DNA from: DASYXT01 sp035934555
GTDB lineage: Bacteria > Verrucomicrobiota > Verrucomicrobiia > Limisphaerales > UBA8199
NCBI GenBank assembly: GCA_035934555.1
Contig: DASYXT010000027.1
Coordinates: 1 to 36,524 of the forward strand
Length of the DNA stretch: 36,524 nt
Direction of reading: 5' to 3'
Below the pieces are notes generated by a model that had not been told where the DNA came from, did not search any database, and saw only the letters and a list, made by a program, of their open reading frames with translations. Both the position numbers and the translations under genes were made by a program. How positions within the stretch are numbered: position 1 is the first letter of the stretch; every line of letters begins with the position of its first letter. Below, one piece after another: positions 16,096-22,635 of this stretch.

Positions 16096-16411
16096 GCATT
16101 GTGGCCGTTTCTTCCCCATTACTCCATCACTCCACTCTCCCCGTTCCCCCGTCCGGTAGCCGACCGCCAGGTCCGCCGACCGCCAGGTTTTGGACTGCGC
16201 CAGCCCTCTGGCGCTTTTCCCCACCCTCCCTGTCCCATTATCCACCCAATTCCCCCCGGGTGTTGCCCACCCGGCCTTCTCAATTACGCTTGGCATTGAA
16301 AATGCTCTTTCAACCCTGCGGTCGAACCGCTCGTTCGCGTCGCGCCTCTGCCTGCTCTCTGCCGGCCGGTCGCACGCTGACGCCTTGGAAAACTGAACTA
16401 CGAACTAATGT
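16096..16411. other. Non-coding gap with hairpin repeat and low-complexity DNA
   Basis: No convincing gene. It holds a run of CCATTACTCCATCACTCC-like low-complexity sequence (16117-16150, similar to 21996-22034), a doubled CCGACCGCCAGGT unit (about 16160-16187) and the hairpin repeat at 16185-16218. Confidence 0.55.
16185..16218 (+). repeat. Interspersed hairpin repeat, copy 1
   Basis: A conserved lead CAGGTTTTGGACT is followed by the stem GCGCCAG, loop CCCT, stem CTGGCGC and TTTT. Compared with the copies near 36.3 kb, the fourth stem base pair is changed on both sides (C-G for G-C), so pairing is preserved. The T run makes it terminator-like on the + strand. Confidence 0.8.
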
Positions 16412-17245
16412 ATGAAAAATGAGCATGCCTCAGAACCCGCCGATCCCGACCCAGCACTTTATACCTATACCCTCTTCCCGCTTATTGAGTTCGGCCCGGA
16501 AGCGCTCGATACCCACGATTCACCTGGCATCCTCCAGGCCTTCCTATGCAAAGTTGAAAAATTCTGGCGCAACCCGGCTCTCGGCGTCACAATCCACGAG
16601 GCCAAAGACCTCTTCGCACCCGGTGTCCACGCCCTCGACGCCGTCCCCGACCAAGCCGACCTCCTGGCCGCCTGCTTCGATCTCTATTTCCGCACCGGCT
16701 GGCGGCCCCACCGGATCTGCCTGCGCCCGCCGCGCCTGCTCCGGTTCCAGTACCCGGAAGACGCCCCCATCGTCCTGCCCTGGCTGGGAAACCGGCTCTT
16801 CCGGCGCCGCGTCGCCGCCGCCCTTCGCACCACCGTCACTCTCCTGCTGCTCATCCTGGCCACTCTCCTCGCTTGCAACATCGCCGATGCCGTCCCCGCC
16901 GATGACGACGACGATGACGATTCCAATCATCACCACCAGGTCCTCGTCGTCCTTCCCCCACCCCGGTCATCCCGCCCCTGCAGGCGCATACACAAGGCCT
17001 GTAGCCGCGGAATCACTCGCCACATCCGGCGTCGCCCTCGGCCTCTCGTAGCTCACCTCCCCACCCTGCCCCTCGGCCAGTGCCGCCAGGCATTTTGCAC
17101 CTCCCGGTCGCTTCTCCACCCCAAACGTGCCTCGGCTCTTTGCGTCTTGGCGGCTTTACGTCAAAAAAAGAGTCAATCTTTCAATCTTTCGGCGAATGCA
17201 ATCAAGCCTCTTGCCAAACCGCGCGGCTTTAAAGGCCACGAGTAA
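16412..17245 (+). CDS. Putative single-pass membrane protein of unknown function
   Basis: A 277-residue frame. The first 150 residues look like a real soluble domain (FGPEALDTHDSPGILQAFL, KDLFAPGVHALDAVPDQADL, RPHRICLRPPRLLRF). A transmembrane segment VTLLLLILATLLACNIADAV (about 147-166) follows, and then a run of seven Asp. After the Asp run the composition turns Arg/Pro/Cys rich and less protein-like. The overlapping frame that ends at 17051 gives a more natural-looking tail (GVALGLS), so a frameshift near 16900-16940, or a shorter true product, is possible. I do not recognise the family. It is the first gene of the island and precedes the Cys-rich gene by 112 bases. Confidence 0.5.
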   Translation: MKNEHASEPADPDPALYTYTLFPLIEFGPEALDTHDSPGILQAFLCKVEKFWRNPALGVTIHEAKDLFAPGVHALDAVPDQADLLAACFDLYFRTGWRPHRICLRPPRLLRFQYPEDAPIVLPWLGNRLFRRRVAAALRTTVTLLLLILATLLACNIADAVPADDDDDDDSNHHHQVLVVLPPPRSSRPCRRIHKACSRGITRHIRRRPRPLVAHLPTLPLGQCRQAFCTSRSLLHPKRASALCVLAALRQKKSQSFNLSANAIKPLAKPRGFKGHE

Positions 17246-17357
17246 CATCCGCATTTATCCCATTTGGCGCTGATACCGTTTCCAAAGTTAATTCACCCGA
17301 CACCCAGGAGAGCCTTTGCAGCTTCTCTCAACTCTCAACCCTTAACCAACCCTCCTT

Positions 17358-18326
17358 ATGCCCTGGTCTGCCCTTGCCGGCATCGACGAACAAACCGCTC
17401 TGCCCGCTCTTTGGAAATCTCTACTCGGCCAGTCATTCGCCTCGTTCAAAAACTTCTTCCTCGAACCAGCCCCGTCTATGACCGGGCTGGTCCCCTGCCC
17501 GCTCAATTGCGGCTGTTATCACCTCATTGTGCCGCGCCACGACCACTCCGGCGCCATCGCCATCTGCCGCTGTGCCTCACCCAACTGCTCCGACATCCCT
17601 CTCACCATCGACCAGGCCACGCCCCTCGTCCTGAATCGCACCAGGCTCGCCCGCGCTCTTTGCCGCGCGCTCGAATGCCATCCAACCTGTTCCGACGTCG
17701 CCGTCAGCCACTGCGTCCAAATTGGCGCCTGGTCGGCCGACGCCGTGCCGGTCATCCTCTGCCTGCGCACCGACGGCGCCTCCTTCCGCAGCGCCATCCC
17801 GGAACTCGCTGTGCGCCTGCGCCGCCCTTTCATCCTCTTCGCGCCCACGCACAATCACCTGACCGCCGCCTGTTACGAACTGCTCGCCGACGCCAAGGCC
17901 CTGTTCTTCGCACTCACAAACACCGTCAGCATGGCGCCCCACGATGGCCGCCTCCACCCACTCATAACCCCAGGCCAATTGTTCGCGCCGCTCACCCCGC
18001 AACCGCCCGAAGCAATGGACGAAAATACCGCCATCGGCCTGCTCAAGCTCCTCCAGCGCCTTTCCGCGCAGGAGAAATTCAAAAAAGCGACTCCCTACGA
18101 GGTATTCGTTCACTACTGCGTCCATGGCCGTTCCCCGGCCGAAACCGCCGTCAAATGCAAGTGCACCAAGGGGCTGATCTTTATCCGCCTTCGCTGGCTG
18201 CGACAAAAACTGGGACATTCTCCCGCGCAGCTTCGCGCGATTGCCGCGCAACACCCCGACTTGATCACGGCCCCGGCCGACCCTCGCGCCCGGCGGATCA
18301 ACCCGGAGAGAGCCGTGGAGGGTTGA
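17358..18326 (+). CDS. Cys-rich protein with sigma-region-4-like C-terminus
   Basis: A 322-residue protein with no family I can name. The N-terminal part has Cys47, Cys51, Cys53, Cys70, Cys72 and Cys77 in CPLNCGC...CRCASPNC, a plausible zinc site. A mixed alpha/beta middle follows (PVILCLRTDGASFRSAIPEL, RRPFILFAPTHNHLTAACYELL). The end contains SPAETAVKCKCTKGLIFIRLRWLRQKLG, which looks like the helix-turn-helix of sigma-70 region 4 or a related DNA-binding helix pair. It could regulate the island or be part of a phage-type module. A frame on the same strand starting at 17264 is less protein-like and was discarded. Confidence 0.68.
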   Translation: MPWSALAGIDEQTALPALWKSLLGQSFASFKNFFLEPAPSMTGLVPCPLNCGCYHLIVPRHDHSGAIAICRCASPNCSDIPLTIDQATPLVLNRTRLARALCRALECHPTCSDVAVSHCVQIGAWSADAVPVILCLRTDGASFRSAIPELAVRLRRPFILFAPTHNHLTAACYELLADAKALFFALTNTVSMAPHDGRLHPLITPGQLFAPLTPQPPEAMDENTAIGLLKLLQRLSAQEKFKKATPYEVFVHYCVHGRSPAETAVKCKCTKGLIFIRLRWLRQKLGHSPAQLRAIAAQHPDLITAPADPRARRINPERAVEG

Positions 18327-18710
18327 AGTGCGGGCGGAAGAGCTGGGTTGCCCTCGGAGTGGATCCACACCCGATGGATGGGGGTGTTAATGAGCATCTC
18401 AAGGACAATTGAAAATTGAGAATTGAAAAATGGTCATTGGTCATTGGCCTTGCTGCGGCTTTCTTCAATAAACAATGGCAAATTCTCAATGCTCAATTTT
18501 CAATGATCCCGAGGGCGTGGCCTTTGTCCCGCTCCAGCACCACTGTCCCCAGCCCAAGGTATATTGACCTTTGGCGAAATCGTATTACCCTGCCGCCGTC
18601 GAGGTCGAGGTCGAGGTCGGCGGCGGCGGACGGTCGTTGTCAAAAAATTTGTGTCAGGCAATTTTCGTCGCAGAAAAAGCCACGTTCCGACGGGCCTCAC
18701 GCCCCCTCCC
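18327..18710. other. Non-coding gap, repeat rich
   Basis: No gene supported. It contains a large inverted repeat (18408-18505), a short GAGGTC hexamer run at 18598-18619 followed by GGC triplets, and otherwise unstructured DNA up to the HEPN gene stop. Confidence 0.55.
18408..18505. repeat. AT-rich inverted repeat
   Basis: The left arm around CAATTGAAAATTGAGAATTG (18408-18427) is complementary, with one interruption, to the right arm around AAATTCTCAATGCTCAATTT (from 18480). About 50 bases lie between them, including a TCATTGG doublet. The arms are much more AT rich than the neighbourhood. Confidence 0.65.
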
Positions 18711-19193
18711 TCACTCCAGGCCGGGGATTTGTTGCTCGCGCGCGACCGCGCGGATGAATGCCTCCGCTAATTCCGGGACGGCCTGCGTTACGGTTCGGGC
18801 GTACTTTAGCAGCAACTCAAGTTTTTGCGGGTCCAGCTCTAGTTCGTAGGCATGGACAAATACGTGCCGGAAGGCCCTTAACTCGCGCAGCGGCAGCTTC
18901 AAGGATTGGGGTAGCAGCGCCGGCCGCACCCCATCGATCTTAATGGCCAGGCGATTGAGCAGGGCGCTGTGCCACCCTTGCTCGTCATCGATGTTGTTTT
19001 CGAAGACCTTGGCCACCCGCAGCCCCATCTGCTCGAAGGCGTTATACAGCCGGCAAAGCTGATGGGCACAGCCTTCATAGGCCACCTCCTCTTTGCGTGC
19101 CAACCGTGAGGCGGCCTTTTCGGCTGCGTCCCTTATTACCCGGCAATCGTCGAGCATCTCCCCTCGTAAAGTTTGCAGCGCTATAGCGTCCAT
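18711..19193 (-). CDS. HEPN-domain ribonuclease toxin (HepT-like)
   Basis: A 160-residue all-helical protein with the HEPN catalytic motif R-x4-H-x-Y as Arg109, His114 and Tyr116 in RAFRHVFVHAY. Conserved helices before it include CAHQLCRLYNAFEQMGLRVAKVFEN. HepT toxins are metal-independent RNases that pair with an MNT nucleotidyltransferase antitoxin, which in known systems AMPylates the Tyr of this motif. Its start overlaps the end of the MNT gene by 13 bases, the usual operon order with the antitoxin first. A decayed copy of its N-terminal coding region lies at 30937-31030. Confidence 0.85.
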   Translation of the reverse strand: MDAIALQTLRGEMLDDCRVIRDAAEKAASRLARKEEVAYEGCAHQLCRLYNAFEQMGLRVAKVFENNIDDEQGWHSALLNRLAIKIDGVRPALLPQSLKLPLRELRAFRHVFVHAYELELDPQKLELLLKYARTVTQAVPELAEAFIRAVAREQQIPGLE

Positions 19194-19507
19194 ACCTCCC
19201 CTTCACGCAGAATTTTTTGGCGGAACCGGCACCTCTTCAGCAGCACGACGTCCACCGGCCGCTCAAGCCGGTCCATCAGCTCGCTTGTCAGGCTCACCAC
19301 ATCCAGACCCGGCGGTTGCTCGGTCAATGCGAAGTCCACGTCCGAGCGGTCGTTGAACACCCCGGGCTGGGTGAGCGACCCGAAGACAATGACCTTGCCT
19401 CCGGGCAGCAACTCCATCAGCGCCTGCCGGAGCCGCTGGCGGGTCTGCTCGCGTGCTTGCAGCCGGCGCTCGCGCCGCGCTGTGTCTCGTTGTTGCAACA
19501 AGGTCAT
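19181..19507 (-). CDS. MNT-type nucleotidyltransferase antitoxin (MntA-like)
   Basis: A 108-residue minimal nucleotidyltransferase. The active-site signature is Gly43-Ser44 then Asp56-x-Asp58 in GSLTQPGVFNDRSDVDFAL, with a third acidic residue, Asp86, in ERPVDVVLL. The gap between GS and DxD is 11 residues instead of the usual 10. In HEPN-MNT modules this enzyme neutralises the toxin by adenylylating it. It is the upstream gene of the pair; its ATG at 19507 has only a weak AGG just before it. Helical N-terminal residues (RRERRLQAREQTRQRL) may form a coiled coil. Confidence 0.85.
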   Translation of the reverse strand: MTLLQQRDTARRERRLQAREQTRQRLRQALMELLPGGKVIVFGSLTQPGVFNDRSDVDFALTEQPPGLDVVSLTSELMDRLERPVDVVLLKRCRFRQKILREGEVWTL

Positions 19508-19894
19508 CCTGGTTCAAGCATCCAAATCGCCGCCGCGCAAGGGGCGGCAGGCTGTGGGCATCGCCTGCCCGGTCACGTCAGAAGATTAGCCTGCTGGCTG
19601 GCAGAAGCAACACGGAGAAAAAGCGGGCAGACTACGGGAATGACGGTTGAGAGTTGAGGAATACCGCGCAATACGCGGAAAAGCGCCAGGGGGCTGGCGC
19701 AGTCCAAAAGCTGGCGCCCAATTTGGCGTCCGATGTTGACTGTCCGGCATTCGTCTTTGTACTGCTCTTGTACCGTACATCTCCCCCTCAACATCCTCTC
19801 CCCCAGGCGGTTCCCGGCCGCCTCCCCTGGCCAGCGTGTACTTCCCCGGATCAGTAGGGCCGGATGCACCAATCGCACCCGGCCAAACCGAAAA
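19508..19894. other. Divergent intergenic region with hairpin repeat
   Basis: About 390 bases between the antitoxin start and the next + strand start. It should hold the toxin-antitoxin promoter, but none was clear. It contains hairpin repeat copy 2 (19679-19709). Open frames here have no protein signature. Confidence 0.5.
19679..19709 (-). repeat. Interspersed hairpin repeat, copy 2
   Basis: On the - strand it reads TTTTGGACT, stem GCGCCAG, loop CCCC, stem CTGGCGC, TTTT. It has the same stem variant as copy 1 and is inverted relative to it. The T run follows the hairpin on the - strand only. Confidence 0.8.
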
Positions 19895-20503
19895 ATGAGC
19901 ACGACCACCGCGCCAACCGCCCCCACCCTAAGCAACACGGACGGCTTCTGGCTCCTCAGCTTTTTGGGCCGCACCGTCGCCGTCCCCCAGCACCAGGCGT
20001 TGTTCTACATCTGCTGGCTGCTGCAGGAGGCCAGGCAGGTGCCCATCACCGCGTCGGACCTCGCCGCGACCGTCCTGGATTGGTTCGGCGCGCACCCCGA
20101 CTTCAAACTGGCCGTCCCCTGGCTCGAATCCGACCGGGTAGCCGCCGTCGTGGACATTATCACCCGCCGGCGCCGGGCGCTGGAAGCTGAGTTTGACGCC
20201 CTGGACGAAGGCGATCCTGACGCCGCCGAGCTGGCCGAAGAGCTGGACGCGCTGGAGGACCTGCAGCTTGTGTACACGTCGGAATTCGCCCGCGCCAACC
20301 GGTGCGTCACCGAAGTGCTCAGCGCGAGCGTCTTCGACCTGTTATCCACGCTGACGCTGGCCCGCGACCAACACGGCCAGCCGCAGGAGGTGCTCCGCGG
20401 GTTTGGCCGGCACCTTTTCCTGTATCTGGTAGCGCCGTCGATCCGCGCCTCCGGCCCCGGGCCGCTGAGGCGGCTGGTCTATTGCCCGCCGGCGGAGGTG
20501 TGA
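19895..20503 (+). CDS. Hypothetical protein of the island
   Basis: A 202-residue protein of unknown family. I start it at ATG 19895 (MSTTTAPTAP); an upstream frame to 19733 is Cys/Arg rich and unlikely. The middle is strongly acidic and helical (ALEAEFDALDEGDPDAAELAEELDALEDLQLV), probably a coiled coil. It is flanked by LGRTVAVPQHQALFYICWLL and a hydrophobic C-terminal stretch (GRHLFLYLVAPSIRA). It lies 145 bases before the next gene in the same direction. The context (small unknown genes of one strand) is reminiscent of phage or other mobile modules, but nothing specific identifies it. Confidence 0.62.
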   Translation: MSTTTAPTAPTLSNTDGFWLLSFLGRTVAVPQHQALFYICWLLQEARQVPITASDLAATVLDWFGAHPDFKLAVPWLESDRVAAVVDIITRRRRALEAEFDALDEGDPDAAELAEELDALEDLQLVYTSEFARANRCVTEVLSASVFDLLSTLTLARDQHGQPQEVLRGFGRHLFLYLVAPSIRASGPGPLRRLVYCPPAEV

Positions 20504-20648
20504 GGAATGCCGCGGAAGACGCGAAGAGCAAGAGCAAGCTTTTGGCCGGCGGAAGAAGCCCAAGCCGAGCCGATGCCAAGCCGGCGCACCACGAGGGCGC
20601 GGCTTGGAAACACCAACCCTGGGCTAACGAACCAAAGACAAACACACT

Positions 20649-21302
20649 ATGGCACGAACACTCACTGACCAACGCCACGGCGCCATCGGCCCGGTCGTTT
20701 ACCAAGGCGGCCGCTACGGCACGGTCGCGCGGGCGCGCGTTACACCGATTAACCCGCGCACGATTAACCAGCAAAACGCCCGGAGCATCCTGGCGACCGT
20801 TGCGAGCGAATGGCGCGGCCTGACCGACGCGGTGCGGGAAGCGTGGAAAGCGCTTGGGGCCCAAATGCCGGGCAAGATCGGTGGCTTCCAAGCATACGTC
20901 CGGATAAACGCGACGCTGGTGACGTGCGGGCTGGCGAAGAAGGAGGAACCGCCGCTGATTCCGGCCCTCGGCATCATCACGTGCGACGGCTTGTCGGCGG
21001 ACGACACCCCGCTGGTAACGCTCAAAGGCGTCGTCGATACTGTCGCGCCGGACAAGTTCCTGGTGGAAGCGGTGCGCCCCGTGAGCCCGGGCATCAACAA
21101 CGTCAATGCCCACTTCCGGCTGATTGACGTAGTGGCCGGCCACGCCGCGCCCGCTGTGGACCTGGATCTGACGGAGGCCTATACCGGACGGTTCGGCGCC
21201 CCGGTGCTGGGCCAGCGCATCTCGGTGCGCATCACCCCGATGAAGGACGGCTTCAAGGGCATCCCCCTGGGCTACTCGGCCATTGTGGCCGCCAAGGCTT
21301 AG
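20649..21302 (+). CDS. Hypothetical accessory (phage-like) protein, first part
   Basis: A 217-residue product ending at TAG 21300-21302. The N-terminal region has GPVVYQGGRYGTVARAR, NPRTINQQNARS and SEWRGLTDAVREAWKALG, a pattern I associate with uncharacterised proteins in accessory or phage-like regions of this phylum. The C-terminal half is beta rich (DKFLVEAVRPVSPGINNVNAHF, LGQRISVRITPMKDGF). Directly after the stop, the same frame stays open with protein-like sequence for another 195 codons. The original gene may therefore have been longer, or the two may be adjacent genes without spacer. Confidence 0.65.
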   Translation: MARTLTDQRHGAIGPVVYQGGRYGTVARARVTPINPRTINQQNARSILATVASEWRGLTDAVREAWKALGAQMPGKIGGFQAYVRINATLVTCGLAKKEEPPLIPALGIITCDGLSADDTPLVTLKGVVDTVAPDKFLVEAVRPVSPGINNVNAHFRLIDVVAGHAAPAVDLDLTEAYTGRFGAPVLGQRISVRITPMKDGFKGIPLGYSAIVAAKA

Positions 21303-21890
21303 CTGCCGGCGCCTGCGGCAGATGATTGGAACGCTTACGCCGATGAAAACGGCCAGGTCAACGTCGAATATGTCGGTCCCGCTCCCGCCGGCCTGCACTG
21401 GTGCGTCCAGTGCCGCGCCCAGGCGGCTGACCCCTGGATCAACACCTTCGTCGCCACGCTCGACACCGTTGTCCAGCCGGGCATTGCCCGGACGGCCAAC
21501 ACCCAGGTGCGAGCCTGCCTCGCCAGCCTCTTCGGCCAGCAGGTCGGCGACTGGTCCAACCCCCAGAGCGTCTTTGAGCTCCCGCCAATGGTTCCCACCA
21601 CCAACCCAACACAAACCAATGTGCTGGTTAAGTATTACGAGCCATCAACCCACTTCTGGGGCGTCAGCTCCGTCGCACCCGATACCTGCCCTCCCTGGTT
21701 CGAGCGAAAGATTCGTTACCGCCAGCTCGGCTCTGCCGACTGGACCGTTCTTGGGTCCTACATTGACGCCAGGTTCAACGAACCCATCGCAGCGCCAGGT
21801 TGGGAGGCCCAGGGCGCCTATTACGACTCACGCGCTCCGGCTCACTACGCCAGCCCATGGTCCCGGTCCCACATCATCCTGCCCGCCTGA
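21303..21890 (+). CDS. Same-frame continuation after TAG (interrupted gene, readthrough product or separate gene)
   Basis: The frame continues without a gap from the TAG at 21300-21302 to TGA 21888-21890. It encodes convincing protein sequence from its first codon (LPAPAADDWNAYADENGQ, then PAGLHWCVQCRAQAADPWIN). There is no ATG near the beginning; the only usable starts are CTG at 21303 and a GTG at 21507. The C-terminal half (YYEPSTHFWGVSSVAPD, WFERKIRYRQLGSADW) looks like a fibronectin-III-type beta domain. Options are a nonsense mutation splitting one gene of about 413 codons, translational readthrough of TAG, or re-initiation. Confidence 0.55.
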   Translation: MPAPAADDWNAYADENGQVNVEYVGPAPAGLHWCVQCRAQAADPWINTFVATLDTVVQPGIARTANTQVRACLASLFGQQVGDWSNPQSVFELPPMVPTTNPTQTNVLVKYYEPSTHFWGVSSVAPDTCPPWFERKIRYRQLGSADWTVLGSYIDARFNEPIAAPGWEAQGAYYDSRAPAHYASPWSRSHIILPA

Positions 21891-21933
21891 GGCGAGCCCC
21901 CGGTAAGGCACAAACAGACACCCCCTCCTGGTT

Positions 21934-21954
21934 GCCCTCTCCGATGGGGAGGGC
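21934..21954. repeat. Imperfect palindrome (REP-like)
   Basis: GCCCTCTCC and GGGGAGGGC flank GAT, with one unpaired base. It lies in the 150-base gap between 21890 and 22041 and resembles the stronger palindrome at 31163-31188. The same gap also has CCATCACTCCAACACTCC low-complexity sequence. Confidence 0.45.
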
Positions 21955-22040
21955 GCCAGGGGGGGAAGGAAAGCAATCCGAATCGCAATTCACCGATCCA
22001 TTAGTCCATCACTCCAACACTCCAACACCCCCTCACTGTT

Positions 22041-22379
22041 ATGAAACTCCATCGCCAACCGCTGTTCCCCCGCGCTCTTGTGATCGCCGCCGCCGCCTTG
22101 GCCGCCGCACTCTTCGCTTTGTCCCTGGTGCCTCTGCTGACCTCGTGTGCCAGCACGCCGGCCCAGTTGGAACGCTGGGACAAAACCTACCATACGGCCA
22201 CGAACTCCATCGCCCGCATCGAGCCGATCATCACCACGGTCGCCCCGCCGCCGTGGAACGCCCTGGCCGAAGCGGCGCTTGGCCTCATTTCCGCCGGGCT
22301 GGCCACGTGGAATGTGCAGCAGCACAAGCGCCTGGCGGCGCTCGAAGGGCAAGCCGACGCGGCACCAGGCGCGCCGTGA
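22041..22379 (+). CDS. Small putative lipoprotein
   Basis: A 112-residue protein. The N-terminus has Arg/Lys, then a long hydrophobic stretch (ALVIAAAALAAALFALSLVPLL) and a lipobox-like LTSC with Cys36. The rest is helical (ERWDKTYHTATNSIARIEP, NALAEAALGLISAGLATWNVQQHKRLAALE). Small lipoproteins of this kind occur among phage lysis and accessory genes, but no function can be read. It is the last gene of the island; its stop lies inside the repeat element 22363-22416. Confidence 0.62.
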   Translation: MKLHRQPLFPRALVIAAAALAAALFALSLVPLLTSCASTPAQLERWDKTYHTATNSIARIEPIITTVAPPPWNALAEAALGLISAGLATWNVQQHKRLAALEGQADAAPGAP

Positions 22380-22416
22380 ACGGTGAGCATCAAGCCAGCA
22401 GGTCGTTCACATAATC
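22363..22416. repeat. Dispersed repeat with conserved 6-7 bp stem, copy 1
   Basis: It aligns without gaps to 31108-31161 over about 54 bases, with roughly 80 percent identity by eye. It contains the inverted repeat GTGAACG (22376-22382) and CGTTCAC (22404-22410). It overlaps the end of the lipoprotein gene and runs into the truncated signal-peptide start. Confidence 0.6.
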
Positions 22417-22478
22417 GTCTGAGCCCAGGCGCTGCCGGCAAATAACATCGCACCCACGACCAAGAAATAGCTCTTCAT
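22407..22478 (-). pseudogene. Truncated paralogue of the secreted protein at 15417-15995
   Basis: The - strand frame begins MKSYFLVVGAMLFAGSAWAQ and stops after three more codons. The intact gene at 15417-15995 begins MKSYLFVAGVVLIAGSAAAQ and continues with the same TI. Only the signal peptide survives; the mature part is missing and is replaced by the end of the island. An alternative - strand frame over the same DNA (22551 to 22390, 53 codons) is open but has no other support. Confidence 0.65.
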
Positions 22479-22575
22479 AAAAGCGGATTGGCGAACAGTT
22501 CGAAAAGTCCTGGTACACCCCAACTCGGAAAAACCTATTGCCCTCTACCATGGCACCCCGGCCGGATCTGTCAAG
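22479..22575 (-). repeat. Conserved leader, right copy
   Basis: This is the counterpart of 15996-16093, with the TTGACA-like box at 22574-22569 and the same distance (91 versus 92 bases) to the start codon. It is in the same orientation as the left copy, so the two form diverged direct repeats around the 6.4-kb island. Confidence 0.65.
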
Positions 22576-22635
22576 CGGATGGAGTATTGGGGTGGTGGAG
22601 TGACGGAGCGATGGGGTGACCGGGGCTTGGTCGCC

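Noticed and set aside
20319..21614. 431-codon - strand frame across the island genes
   Set aside because: Opposes three + strand frames with better protein character; its translation is low complexity and lacks motifs.
16096..22378. Complete prophage or integrative element
   Set aside because: No integrase, terminase, portal or capsid protein is recognisable; only an accessory island of uncertain origin can be supported.
22390..22551. 53-codon - strand frame across the right leader copy
   Set aside because: The left leader copy does not keep this frame open, so protein-level conservation is not supported; the signal-peptide relic explains the match better.
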